Below, one piece after another: positions 8,392 to 17,047 of a stretch of DNA of 30,765 nt. The number at the start of each line of letters is the position of its first letter. The stretch's first letter is position 1. Location: the NCBI GenBank assembly GCA_002361235.1, contig DESI01000026.1, positions 1 through 30,765 on the forward strand. The letters are read 5' to 3'. This stretch comes from Porphyromonadaceae bacterium UBA3318. GTDB lineage: Bacteria; Bacteroidota; Bacteroidia; Bacteroidales; Muribaculaceae. Made by a program: the position numbers and the translations under genes. Under the pieces are notes generated by a model. That model ran no database searches. It was not told the origin of the DNA and saw only the letters and a list, made by a program, of their open reading frames with translations.

Positions 8392-9780
8392 ATGAAACGC
8401 ATATATAAATTAGTCACGATTTTCCTGGCTTTGGGCACGATGTGCTCATGTCAGAAAAGTATCGACAAGGTGGATGTCTGGCCTGAGTGGCCTGCTCCGG
8501 CCAATGTCGCGATAAATGGTGCGAGTCTTGATCAGATGTTCTACGAGACATACAAGGGAATCGAAATGGATCTGACGCAGGGGCAGACAGTGACTTTCTC
8601 CGGCCTCAGCAAGCTCCGCACGGTGCTGCAGTCGCATTACTGGGAAGTGCTGTCTGAGACGGAGGCCAAGTTCCTCGGCTTTGACGGGACATACGACATA
8701 ATCTGGGACAACGAGAGTTCCTGTCTCTTCACGGAGCCGCTGGAGAAGGCGTTCCCCGATGAGTTGTTCCTCTGCGGCACCGGCTGGGGCCATCAGGGCG
8801 CCTATAAGATCACCACTCACGGATGGAGCTGGGAACGGCCCACCGACATGATGAGCCTGCGCCGTGTCTCGCCCGGTGTCTTCGAAGGATCGGTGTATCT
8901 TGCCTCGGGATTCACGTTCAAGTTCTGCAAGGATCATATGATGGGAATGCGCGAGTATGAGATCCAGTCCGTTGACCTCTCGATTCTCCAGCCGGAGATT
9001 ATCGGCGGTAACAATTATGGCGACTTCATCCCCGGGTCGGGTTTCCAACCGGGTGTGTTCAACCTTACAGTGGATCTTAACGACAATACGCTGGAGGTAG
9101 GTACTAACATGATTATAGAGCCGGAGACATTCTATGTCAACGGCGAGGCGATGACTTCCAACGGATCGTACCAGTATTATTCCATCCGCTTGCAGAAGGG
9201 CGACGAGGTTACCTTCGGCAATTTCGGAGGTATCGAGAGTGCGCTGCAGCCTGACTTCTGGGAAATCGTGGATGATATGGGAGGCAAGGCTATATTCAAG
9301 GGCGAGACAGGCATCTATGACATTTACCTTGACCCGAATTACATGGTGGTCTATACGATGTGTACTGTGATGAGCGTGCAGAAAGGCAATGCCGCATGGG
9401 TTGCCGGCGTCAACTGGGGACATCCCGGAAGTGCGCCTCGTATCACTGCTACCGGATGGGATCTTTCTGCACCCAACAACTGCATGCAGATGCGCAAGGT
9501 GGAAAAGGGCGTGTTCGAAGTCACCCTTTATCTCCCGGCCGATTTCTGCATCAAGTTCTTCAAGGCGCGCGATTGGAACGAAGAGGCATCCACCACGGTT
9601 GTCACCCCGCTGCCCGAAAGCATGTTTGCCGCCGGAGTATATAATGATCCGGTGACGGGACCGCGTGCCACCGGCGACCTTGTGGCCGGTCCGGATTTCA
9701 AGGCAGGAACCTATACCGTACGTGTTGATTACAATCGTAATATAGTCTACGCCGTGGGGCACTACACGCCCAAGGAGTGA
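8392..9780 (+). CDS. SusE/SusF-like surface glycan-binding lipoprotein (two-unit repeat)
   Basis: This 462-residue protein has a lipoprotein-type signal with Cys18/Cys20 (MCSC). It is built as two repeats of an A+B pair. The A units (about 39-115 and 246-323) share VNG/ING, QTVTF or DEVTF, LQxxxWE and YDIxxD. The B units (about 123-236 and 334-460) share GxxWGHxG and a C-terminal strand of the kind FxxGxxxxxVDxNxxxxxVG. Conserved tryptophans in the WGHxG segment are plausible sugar-stacking residues, as in SusE/F-type binding modules. It starts 6 nt after the GH43-like gene. It is a close paralogue of the protein at 10391-12151. A role as auxiliary surface binder is inferred from architecture and position. 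Confidence 0.72.
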   Translation: MKRIYKLVTIFLALGTMCSCQKSIDKVDVWPEWPAPANVAINGASLDQMFYETYKGIEMDLTQGQTVTFSGLSKLRTVLQSHYWEVLSETEAKFLGFDGTYDIIWDNESSCLFTEPLEKAFPDELFLCGTGWGHQGAYKITTHGWSWERPTDMMSLRRVSPGVFEGSVYLASGFTFKFCKDHMMGMREYEIQSVDLSILQPEIIGGNNYGDFIPGSGFQPGVFNLTVDLNDNTLEVGTNMIIEPETFYVNGEAMTSNGSYQYYSIRLQKGDEVTFGNFGGIESALQPDFWEIVDDMGGKAIFKGETGIYDIYLDPNYMVVYTMCTVMSVQKGNAAWVAGVNWGHPGSAPRITATGWDLSAPNNCMQMRKVEKGVFEVTLYLPADFCIKFFKARDWNEEASTTVVTPLPESMFAAGVYNDPVTGPRATGDLVAGPDFKAGTYTVRVDYNRNIVYAVGHYTPKE

Positions 9781-9833
9781 CCGGACGGGTACTGTCAATA
9801 TGATATGAATTACGAGAGTTGATATTGTCGTTT

Positions 9834-9865
9834 CGCCGGGGCGTCGGCCCAGCGGTGTCCCGGCG
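9834..9865 (+). terminator. GC-rich hairpin between the SusE/F-like gene and the next gene
   Basis: CGCCGGG (9834-9840) pairs with CCCGGCG (9859-9865) over an 18-nt loop. There is no T-run after it, so it is at best an attenuator or mRNA-processing hairpin. Confidence 0.35.
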
Positions 9866-9923
9866 GGATGACATCATAAAAACCGCTTTCTTAGAAGGCA
9901 TAAAAACAAAAAATCAAAAAACA

Positions 9924-10394
9924 ATGAAAACTCCATTACGAACGATTCTGTTGCTACTGGCAGTCGTTACACTGTTCGGTCTGCATGCCGAAGTGTACAA
10001 GAACCTGACATTCACATTGTCGGATGAGACAGTCGTGGCAATTCCCCTGTCGAAGACCGTCAAGGGTGAAATCCAAGGTGAAAATGTCATCTTCAACGCT
10101 GGCACAAACTCCTATACGGTTGAAGCCGCAAAAATCAAGGGAGTACGTTTTCGCAATGATTTATCAAGCGTTGTGAATAGTTTTGAGAGCAAGAACAAGC
10201 CCGTTGTTGCCGGAAGAACAGTGTATTTTAATAATCTTCCTGCCGGCAGCCACATCGCGGTTTACACCGTTGATGGCCGTATTGTCAGAACGCTCGACGC
10301 ATCCGGTGACGCAGTCCTGAGCCTGGAGGATTTCCAGGCCGGTATCTACATCGTTAATGTGAATAAGACAACAATTAAAATTTCACTGAAATGA
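9924..10394 (+). CDS. Small secreted protein with sorting-domain-like C-terminal beta-sandwich
   Basis: This 156-residue protein has a clear signal peptide (about 1-22). The ATG at 9924 follows an A-rich stretch; the frame is open to 9819, but that start would bury the signal. The N-terminal half carries a short beta-rich segment (YKNLTFTLSDETVVAIPLSK) of a type common in Bacteroidales secreted proteins. The C-terminal ~60 residues (GRTVYFNNLPAG, IAVYTVDGRIVRTLDASGDA, FQAGIYIVNVNKT, TIKISLK) have the layout of a type IX secretion/sorting domain. Its stop overlaps the next start (ATGA, 10391-10394), so the two proteins are translationally coupled. Function is unknown; it may be a small adhesin or scaffold for the glycan-binding proteins beside it. 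Confidence 0.7.
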   Translation: MKTPLRTILLLLAVVTLFGLHAEVYKNLTFTLSDETVVAIPLSKTVKGEIQGENVIFNAGTNSYTVEAAKIKGVRFRNDLSSVVNSFESKNKPVVAGRTVYFNNLPAGSHIAVYTVDGRIVRTLDASGDAVLSLEDFQAGIYIVNVNKTTIKISLK

Positions 10395-12151
10395 CTAAGA
10401 AACACACATTGATATTAGGGGCAGCCGTAGCAGGCGCCCTGACGGTGTTCGCTACCGTTCCGCAGCTGAAAATCACCGTCGGAGATAAAACCGTCACTCT
10501 GTATCCCGGAGAGACGATGAATTTCGATGCCACAGCCGATGTGACGGAGGGTGTCAACAAGGTGGCCGTCAATGGTAACGCATTGGATTTGGGAACGTCC
10601 ACAGAGGCAGAGTACCGCCATTCCGACGCAGCCCCGAGAGTAAACGGTGTGGAGCTGAAGAATGAGCAGGATTCACAAAATTACGGTGCGGCAGTGACGC
10701 TTACCAATGGGGAGAAGGTATATTTCGACGGCATCGGCCGTGCCGGTGAAGTCTTGAACAAGAACCTGCGCAACTTCTTCACGCCTTCCGCTGACGGGGA
10801 GTACGCTGTATTCAACGGCTATACCGGCAACTATGGTTTGGTCTTCGATAGTGAGAATCTGGTCGGTAGCATATCCAAATATCATGCCCCTACAGGTATT
10901 TCTATCAACGGACAGGCTGTCGGACCATTTTGGGGATATGAATTCCAGTACGACGGTGTGGTTGTAGAATTAACCAATGGGCAGACAGTGACTTTCCAGG
11001 GTGTGCCGGACCTTACAAGTGCATTGCAGTCTCATTTCTGGGACGTTACTTCCAACACGGAGGCCACGTTCAAGGGCAAAGATGGTTCCTACGACCTGAT
11101 ATGGGACAATGGACAAGGATTGCTCTTCACAGAGCTCCACGGATGGGTTGCATATCCCGACATGCTATATGTAGGCGGTAAAAACTGGGGCCATCCCGGA
11201 GCCGGTTATGTCACTGCACCTGAATGGCATAATCTTGAAATGAAAGGTATGATGAACCTTAACAACGTTGAGGGTGACAAATGGCAGTGCGCCATGTATC
11301 TGGCCAACGGCTTCACTTTCAAGTTCGGATGCAATCACCTGATGGATGCGAACCAGTATAGTGGCAAGGACGGCATCACGTCTACGACCCCCGAGATTTT
11401 GGGAGTAGATGCTACATGGGGCGATTTCATTCCCGGCACCAACTTCACTCCCGGAGTATATATGATTACTGTCGACCTGAGTGCGTTGACTATAGCGGCC
11501 GAGAAACTGGAAGTTCCGGAGAAACCGCGTCCAAGTTATTTCGTCAACGAAGTAGGAATGGCCGACGAGGGTGCGGTCTATCATACCATCATTGATAATC
11601 TTGCGAAAGATCAGATCGTGACGTTCAGGAATTTCCGCAATCTGGCACAAGTTCTGCAGCCCGATTTCTGGGAGGTGATTGATGACAACAGCGCCAAGTT
11701 CACCGGCCCCACGGGCAAATACGATATGTATTACGATACTATATACGGAGTAATCTATACTATATCGTACGATATGAATGCAACAGACGGCACAGCAGTA
11801 TGGCTTAATGGCAATTGCTGGGGTCATCCTGGCGCTGCTCCTGTAGTTACATCCACTGGATGGGACTTCTCATATAACACATGCCTTCAGATGAAGAAAG
11901 TGGAGGATGGTGTTTATGAAACGACTGTTTATTTCCCCGCCAATTTCTGCGCCAAGTTCTACAAGGCTCGCGACTGGAATCAGCAGGCATCTACCGATAT
12001 ACTGACTCCGCAGCCGTCGAACATGTTCACCAAGAATGAGTATGGAGACTTTTTGCCCGGTTCGGAATTCAAGGCCGGTACCTACACCATACGTGTTGAC
12101 TACAACCGCAATATCGTATATGCCGTGGGATATTACACCCCTGCGGAGTAA
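10391..12151 (+). CDS. Secreted SusE/SusF-like protein, three A-type modules
   Basis: This 586-residue paralogue of the protein at 8392-9780 ends almost identically (YNRNIVYAVGYYTPAE versus YNRNIVYAVGHYTPKE). After a signal peptide lacking a lipobox cysteine (about 1-24) come a short N-terminal beta segment and a degenerate A unit (about 84-162). These are followed by A (170-247), B (258-370), A (383-460) and B (469-584). WGHPG motifs occur in both B units. The lack of a lipid anchor suggests a periplasmic or otherwise non-lipidated location, unlike its paralogue. It is translationally coupled to the small secreted protein before it. Glycan binding is inferred from the shared architecture; a family name such as DUF5121/DUF5125 would need a profile search. 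Confidence 0.68.
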   Translation: MTKKHTLILGAAVAGALTVFATVPQLKITVGDKTVTLYPGETMNFDATADVTEGVNKVAVNGNALDLGTSTEAEYRHSDAAPRVNGVELKNEQDSQNYGAAVTLTNGEKVYFDGIGRAGEVLNKNLRNFFTPSADGEYAVFNGYTGNYGLVFDSENLVGSISKYHAPTGISINGQAVGPFWGYEFQYDGVVVELTNGQTVTFQGVPDLTSALQSHFWDVTSNTEATFKGKDGSYDLIWDNGQGLLFTELHGWVAYPDMLYVGGKNWGHPGAGYVTAPEWHNLEMKGMMNLNNVEGDKWQCAMYLANGFTFKFGCNHLMDANQYSGKDGITSTTPEILGVDATWGDFIPGTNFTPGVYMITVDLSALTIAAEKLEVPEKPRPSYFVNEVGMADEGAVYHTIIDNLAKDQIVTFRNFRNLAQVLQPDFWEVIDDNSAKFTGPTGKYDMYYDTIYGVIYTISYDMNATDGTAVWLNGNCWGHPGAAPVVTSTGWDFSYNTCLQMKKVEDGVYETTVYFPANFCAKFYKARDWNQQASTDILTPQPSNMFTKNEYGDFLPGSEFKAGTYTIRVDYNRNIVYAVGYYTPAE

Positions 12152-12192
12152 AGCGTAGATAACTCAGATAATTGAATAGGTAAGTATAGAAT

Positions 12193-12234
12193 GTCGGCCG
12201 GGAATTCAGGGCAATGACCGGCCGACTTCTTTTC
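12193..12234 (+). terminator. Hairpin terminator after the glycan-binding genes
   Basis: GTCGGCCGG (12193-12201) pairs perfectly with CCGGCCGAC (12218-12226), with a 16-nt loop and a following TTCTTTT tract. It lies 41 nt after the SusE/F-like stop and 67 nt before the first GH97 gene. It probably ends or attenuates the fecR-susCD transcript before the glycosidase block. Confidence 0.7.
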
Positions 12235-12301
12235 ATCCATTCGGGCAACCGGATTGGATGACAGGACAGCGAATCGCAACGAATGAAAAATTCACACTAA
12301 A

Positions 12302-14416
12302 ATGACAAAGACAGGATTAGGAATATTATTGGCGTTGCCCATGCTCGCCACGTCGGCATACGCATACCGGACGGCGTCGCCCAACGGCGCGGTGGTTGCC
12401 TCGTTTAATTTGGAGAACGGAGTGCCCACGTATTCCGTCGATTATAAGGGAAGCAAGGTTATTCTCCCGTCCCGGATGGGTTTTCAGCTTGCGGCAACCG
12501 ACGACCTTACGGATGGGTTCAGCGTGATAGGCGTGGATTCCTGTTCGTTCAGCGAGACGTGGCATCCGGTGTGGGGAGAAAACAGTGACATTTGCAACAA
12601 TTACAATGAATTCGTGGCAAAGCTCCGTCAGGATAAAACCGGACGGAGGATGGACGTCCGTTTCCGCGTGTACGACGACGGGGTGGGGTTCCGATACGAG
12701 TTTCCGCAGGAAGAGCCGTTCAATTTCTTCATATTGAAGGATGAACGCACGGAGTTCGCCATGCCCGGCGACCTGACGGCCTGGTGGATACCGGGCGACT
12801 ACGACACACAGGAATATGAATATAATGAAAGCCGCCTGTCTCAAATCAGGGAGATCTACCCCAAGGCCGTGGCAGTGAATCTTAATCAGAAGCATCCCTT
12901 CTCGCCCACGGGGGTACAGACATCCCTGCAGATGAAGACGGACGACGGCATCTATATAAATCTGCACGAAGCCGCATTGGTCAACTATTCGTGCATGCAC
13001 CTTAATCTCGACGACAATAACTTTGTGTTCACGTCATGGCTCACGCCCGATGCCGACGGGAACAAAGGATATCTGCAGACACCATGCAAGTCCCCGTGGC
13101 GCACCGTGATGGTCAGCGACGATGCCCGCGACATGCTGGCCTCAAATCTTATCCTTAATCTTAACGAACCATGCAAGTACGCCGACACATCGTGGATACA
13201 ACCGGTGAAGTATGTGGGCGTATGGTGGGAAATGATAGGTCACGGCAAGCCGTGGGCCTATACGTTCGACGTCCCGTCGGTGGACCTGGACCGTACCGAC
13301 TACACTAAGGTAAAACCCAACGGACTGCATCCCGCCAACAATGCGAATGTGATGCGGTACATCGACTTCGCAGCCGAACATGGCTTCGACCAGGTGCTGG
13401 TGGAGGGCTGGAACATCGGCTGGGAGGACTGCACCGGCGTAAAGAAGGACTATATGTTCGATTTCGTGACTCCCTATCCCGATTTCGATATCGCAATGCT
13501 CAGCGATTACGCCCGGTCCAAGGGTGTGCGCCTGATGATGCATCACGAGACGTCCTCCTCGGTGCGCAATTACGAGCGGCACATGCAGGCCGCTTACGAT
13601 CTTATGGACAAATATGGCTACAATGCCGTGAAGAGCGGATATGTGGCCAACATCATACCCGCCGGGGAACATCATTTCGGACAGTGGATGAACAACCACT
13701 ATCTGTATGCCGTGACTGAAGCAGCCAAACATAAGATTATGGTCAATGCCCATGAGGCGGTACGACCCACCGGCCTGTGCCGCACCTATCCCAATATGAT
13801 AGGCAACGAGAGTGCGCGTGGCACGGAATTCGAGGCCTTTGGCGGCAACACGCCTACGCATACCTGCGTGCTCCCCTTCACCCGGCTGCAGGGCGGCCCG
13901 ATGGATTACACGCCGGGCATCTTCGAGAACGACCTTAGCAAGAACAATCCAAACAACCATAGCCACGTCAACACCACCATCTGCCGTCAGCTGGCGCTTT
14001 ATGTCACCATGTACAGCCCCTTGCAGATGGCGGCTGACGTCCCCGAGGTCTACGACCGATACATGGATGCGTTTCAGTTCATAAAGGATGTGGCGGTTGA
14101 CTGGGACAAGAGCATATATCTCGAGGCTGAACCAGCGCGTTACATCACGGCGGCCCGCAAGGCCAAGGGCAAGGATGAATGGTACGTGGGTGGAATCACC
14201 GGTTATGAGGGGAGAAAAACCGATGTCAAACTCGATTTCCTTGATCCGGGCCGCACTTATGAGGCAACGATTTACGCCGATGCCCCGGACGCGCACTATC
14301 TCACCAATCCGCAGGCATACCGAATCACCAGAAGGAAGGTGAATTCCAAGACATCGCTTAAGATGTCGATAGCGCCCGGAGGAGGGTTTGCAATCTCCAT
14401 CAAACCTGTGAAATAA
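12302..14416 (+). CDS. GH97 alpha-glycosidase, SusB-type (inverting) active site
   Basis: This 704-residue protein has a Sec signal peptide (about 1-21, SAYA/Y), so it is periplasmic. It shows the GH97 layout: an N-terminal beta-sandwich, a TIM barrel (GVWWEMIGHGKPWAY onward) and a C-terminal beta-domain ending APGGGFAISIKP. Active-site glutamates match inverting SusB. Glu416 lies in HHETS, Glu485 in NAHEAVRPTG, Glu503 in GNESARG and Glu509 in GTEFE. The spacing 485-503-509 equals the spacing of the calcium-ligand/base and acid glutamates I recall for SusB (508-526-532). That predicts hydrolysis of alpha-glucosidic bonds from the non-reducing end with inversion. It is the first of the glycosidase block, 34 nt before the GH78 gene. 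Confidence 0.9.
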   Translation: MTKTGLGILLALPMLATSAYAYRTASPNGAVVASFNLENGVPTYSVDYKGSKVILPSRMGFQLAATDDLTDGFSVIGVDSCSFSETWHPVWGENSDICNNYNEFVAKLRQDKTGRRMDVRFRVYDDGVGFRYEFPQEEPFNFFILKDERTEFAMPGDLTAWWIPGDYDTQEYEYNESRLSQIREIYPKAVAVNLNQKHPFSPTGVQTSLQMKTDDGIYINLHEAALVNYSCMHLNLDDNNFVFTSWLTPDADGNKGYLQTPCKSPWRTVMVSDDARDMLASNLILNLNEPCKYADTSWIQPVKYVGVWWEMIGHGKPWAYTFDVPSVDLDRTDYTKVKPNGLHPANNANVMRYIDFAAEHGFDQVLVEGWNIGWEDCTGVKKDYMFDFVTPYPDFDIAMLSDYARSKGVRLMMHHETSSSVRNYERHMQAAYDLMDKYGYNAVKSGYVANIIPAGEHHFGQWMNNHYLYAVTEAAKHKIMVNAHEAVRPTGLCRTYPNMIGNESARGTEFEAFGGNTPTHTCVLPFTRLQGGPMDYTPGIFENDLSKNNPNNHSHVNTTICRQLALYVTMYSPLQMAADVPEVYDRYMDAFQFIKDVAVDWDKSIYLEAEPARYITAARKAKGKDEWYVGGITGYEGRKTDVKLDFLDPGRTYEATIYADAPDAHYLTNPQAYRITRRKVNSKTSLKMSIAPGGGFAISIKPVK

Positions 14417-14450
14417 CTTGAATTTTAATTGTTTGTAGCATTTGTAGCAT

Positions 14451-17039
14451 ATGAAACTGAAATTAATGGTGGCCATGGCGCCGCTGGCCGTTATGACATT
14501 ATGCGGATTCACCGGTCCGGGGAAGTCCGCCGGTTTTCTCACAGAGCCATTGGACGACAGCCTGTGGCAGAAATCAGAATGGATTTCTGCTCCGGACGCC
14601 GCCGTGGTTACGGACCGCATAGAGGGCATCCATGAACGCGCCGCGGATGGCGCGAGCTGGTTTCTTTCCGATGTCAGGAACACGCGGAAAGTGGTGTCGG
14701 CCAAATGGATGACATCGGGACTCGGCGTGTATCATCTGTTCGTGAACGGAGTGCCCGTCGGTACCGAAGCCTTGAAGCCGGGCTTTACGCATTGGCAGAA
14801 AACGAAACGATCGTTCACATACGACCTGACAGTCGTGCTGGACAAGGCAGCCGGAGCGGAGAATCACCTCGCCGCGCAGGTCACTCCCGGGTGGTGGGCC
14901 GACAAGATAGTTTCGCCCGCCGGCGCGGTGGGAATGCGGGGCAAGAAGCCGGCGTTCCGCGGAGTGCTTGAACTTGTCTACGACGACGGCACGAAGGAAT
15001 ACTTCGGCACCGGCACCTCGGGCTGGAAGACCGGGGTAGGGGGCCCGGTGAGACATGCCGCCATCTTTGACGGCGAGGATTACGATGCCCGAGTGCCGAT
15101 GCCAACGAATGTGACGGCCCTCGGCACACCTGAAATCAACACCGAATTCCAAGGCGTGATTCTCCCCACGGATGGCGCCGAGGTTTATTATCGCCGAGAC
15201 CTTGTCATGCAGCCGAAGGAGGCATACGTGTGGAAAGGTATCGCCGGTGCCGATTCCCTGCATCACGGGTCGGTGAAGGTGCTACGCCGCTATGCGCCGG
15301 GCAAGAAGATGAAGCTGCGCAAGGGAGAGACGTTAGTGGTGGATTTCGGTCAGAATGCCGCTGCCGTGCCGTTGTTCGACTTCAAGGCCTCGAAGGGAGT
15401 GACGCTGGAGTGCCTTCCCGGCGAGATACTGAACGATGGCAACGGCGCACTGTCCCGAGGCATGGACGGTCCCGAAGGAAGCGTGCACAGGTCCAACCTG
15501 CGCGAACGCCAACTCGGTATCCGAATGAGATACACCTTCGCCGATTCCAAGCCTGTGGTCTATATGCCGGAATGTACATTCTACGGCTACCGCTACGTGT
15601 CGGTCACTGCCGACGGTGATGTGGAGATAAGCGCACTTGAATCGGTGCCCGTTTCATCTATTGCGCAAGGTCATGAAACCGGTAAGATTACCACCGGTCA
15701 CGAGATGGTGAACCGGCTTATTTCCAACTCATATTGGGGTATGCTGTCGAATTATCTGTCGGTACCCACCGACTGTCCGCAGCGTGATGAGCGGCTCGGC
15801 TGGATGGCCGATACGCAGGTGTTCGCCGAGACCGGGACATACTTCGCCAACACGTCGCGCTTCTTCCACAAATGGCTTCGCGACGTGCGCGACACGCAGC
15901 GAGCCAGCGGCGCGTATGCCGGCGTGGCCCCCGAGGCACAGTACGGCAGCGACGAGATCATGCGCCTGGGATGGTCCGACGCCGGTATAATCGTGCCCTG
16001 GGTGGTATGGAAACAGTTCGATGACAAAAGCATCGTCGACGAGCACTGGGCGTCGATGGAGAAATACATGGACCATATCGCGGCAAACGAATACGACCAC
16101 TGCCGTCTGGCACCGGAGAACGCCAATTATGAATGGGGCGACTGGCTTAGCTACGAGCCTCTGGAGAGCTTCAGCTTCAAGCACACCGGCATAGACTGCA
16201 ATGGCAACAGGTATGTGTTGCCTGAGGCGATTGATTACTGGAACTATCTGTGCGCATGCTATTGGGTGATGGATTCGCGTATGATGGCCGACATGGCACG
16301 TGCCACGGGTCGCGACGCCGCCAAGTACGAGGAGATGGAACAGCGGGCACGACGTCGCATAGCCGACAATTTCATCGACGAGAACGGCCGGTTCATCACT
16401 CCGGTGCTCAACACCATGCAGACTCCGGCTCTGTTCGCTCTGTATAACGGACTTGTGGAGGGTAAGGCCAGGGAGAATATGATTGAGAGGCTGCGCAACA
16501 ACTTCGCCGAGCACGGCAACACTTTGCAGACCGGCTTCCTCGGGACGTCCATCCTTATGTCTACGCTTACTGACAACGGCATGGCCGATATCGCCTACGA
16601 GCTGCTGCTGCAGCATAATCATCCCAGCTGGTTCTATTCCATCGACAACGGCGCAACCACCATGTGGGAGCGATGGAATTCGTATACCAAAGAGAATGGT
16701 ATGGGGCCGCAGGCCATGAACAGTTTCAATCATTATGCCTACGGCGCGGTGTGCGGCTGGATGTGGAAAACGATGGCCGGTATCAGCGCCGACACGAAGC
16801 AACCAGGATTCCGCAACATCGTGATGAAACCGGTGCCGGACCGCCGGATTGGTTTCGTGACCGCCGAATATCCCACGGCTCACGGCGTGGTGAAGAGCGC
16901 GTGGAAATATGACGGCGACCTGTGGAATTGGGATTTCACGGTACCTCAGGGTTGTACGGCCGACGTAACGCTTCCCGGTTCTTCGGCGCCTGTTAAATAC
17001 AAGGCCGGCTCGCATCATGTAGAATTAAAACTTCCTTGA
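14451..17039 (+). CDS. GH78 alpha-L-rhamnosidase
   Basis: This 862-residue enzyme has an N-terminal signal peptide and releases terminal alpha-L-rhamnose. Two N-terminal beta-sandwich regions (about 40-390, including the carbohydrate-binding-like WMTSGLGVYHLFVNGVPVG) precede the (alpha/alpha)6 barrel. The hallmark DCPQRDERLGWMAD carries the general acid Glu447, and TTMWERW carries the general base Glu740. WGDW and HYAYGAVCGWMW are further family motifs, and a C-terminal beta-domain closes the protein. A cysteine at residue 18 follows Leu rather than Gly/Ala/Ser, so lipidation is unlikely. This gene links the PUL to the rhamnose operon downstream. The next gene's ATG lies 8 nt after its stop. 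Confidence 0.93.
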   Translation: MKLKLMVAMAPLAVMTLCGFTGPGKSAGFLTEPLDDSLWQKSEWISAPDAAVVTDRIEGIHERAADGASWFLSDVRNTRKVVSAKWMTSGLGVYHLFVNGVPVGTEALKPGFTHWQKTKRSFTYDLTVVLDKAAGAENHLAAQVTPGWWADKIVSPAGAVGMRGKKPAFRGVLELVYDDGTKEYFGTGTSGWKTGVGGPVRHAAIFDGEDYDARVPMPTNVTALGTPEINTEFQGVILPTDGAEVYYRRDLVMQPKEAYVWKGIAGADSLHHGSVKVLRRYAPGKKMKLRKGETLVVDFGQNAAAVPLFDFKASKGVTLECLPGEILNDGNGALSRGMDGPEGSVHRSNLRERQLGIRMRYTFADSKPVVYMPECTFYGYRYVSVTADGDVEISALESVPVSSIAQGHETGKITTGHEMVNRLISNSYWGMLSNYLSVPTDCPQRDERLGWMADTQVFAETGTYFANTSRFFHKWLRDVRDTQRASGAYAGVAPEAQYGSDEIMRLGWSDAGIIVPWVVWKQFDDKSIVDEHWASMEKYMDHIAANEYDHCRLAPENANYEWGDWLSYEPLESFSFKHTGIDCNGNRYVLPEAIDYWNYLCACYWVMDSRMMADMARATGRDAAKYEEMEQRARRRIADNFIDENGRFITPVLNTMQTPALFALYNGLVEGKARENMIERLRNNFAEHGNTLQTGFLGTSILMSTLTDNGMADIAYELLLQHNHPSWFYSIDNGATTMWERWNSYTKENGMGPQAMNSFNHYAYGAVCGWMWKTMAGISADTKQPGFRNIVMKPVPDRRIGFVTAEYPTAHGVVKSAWKYDGDLWNWDFTVPQGCTADVTLPGSSAPVKYKAGSHHVELKLP

Positions 17040-17047
17040 CTAATATC

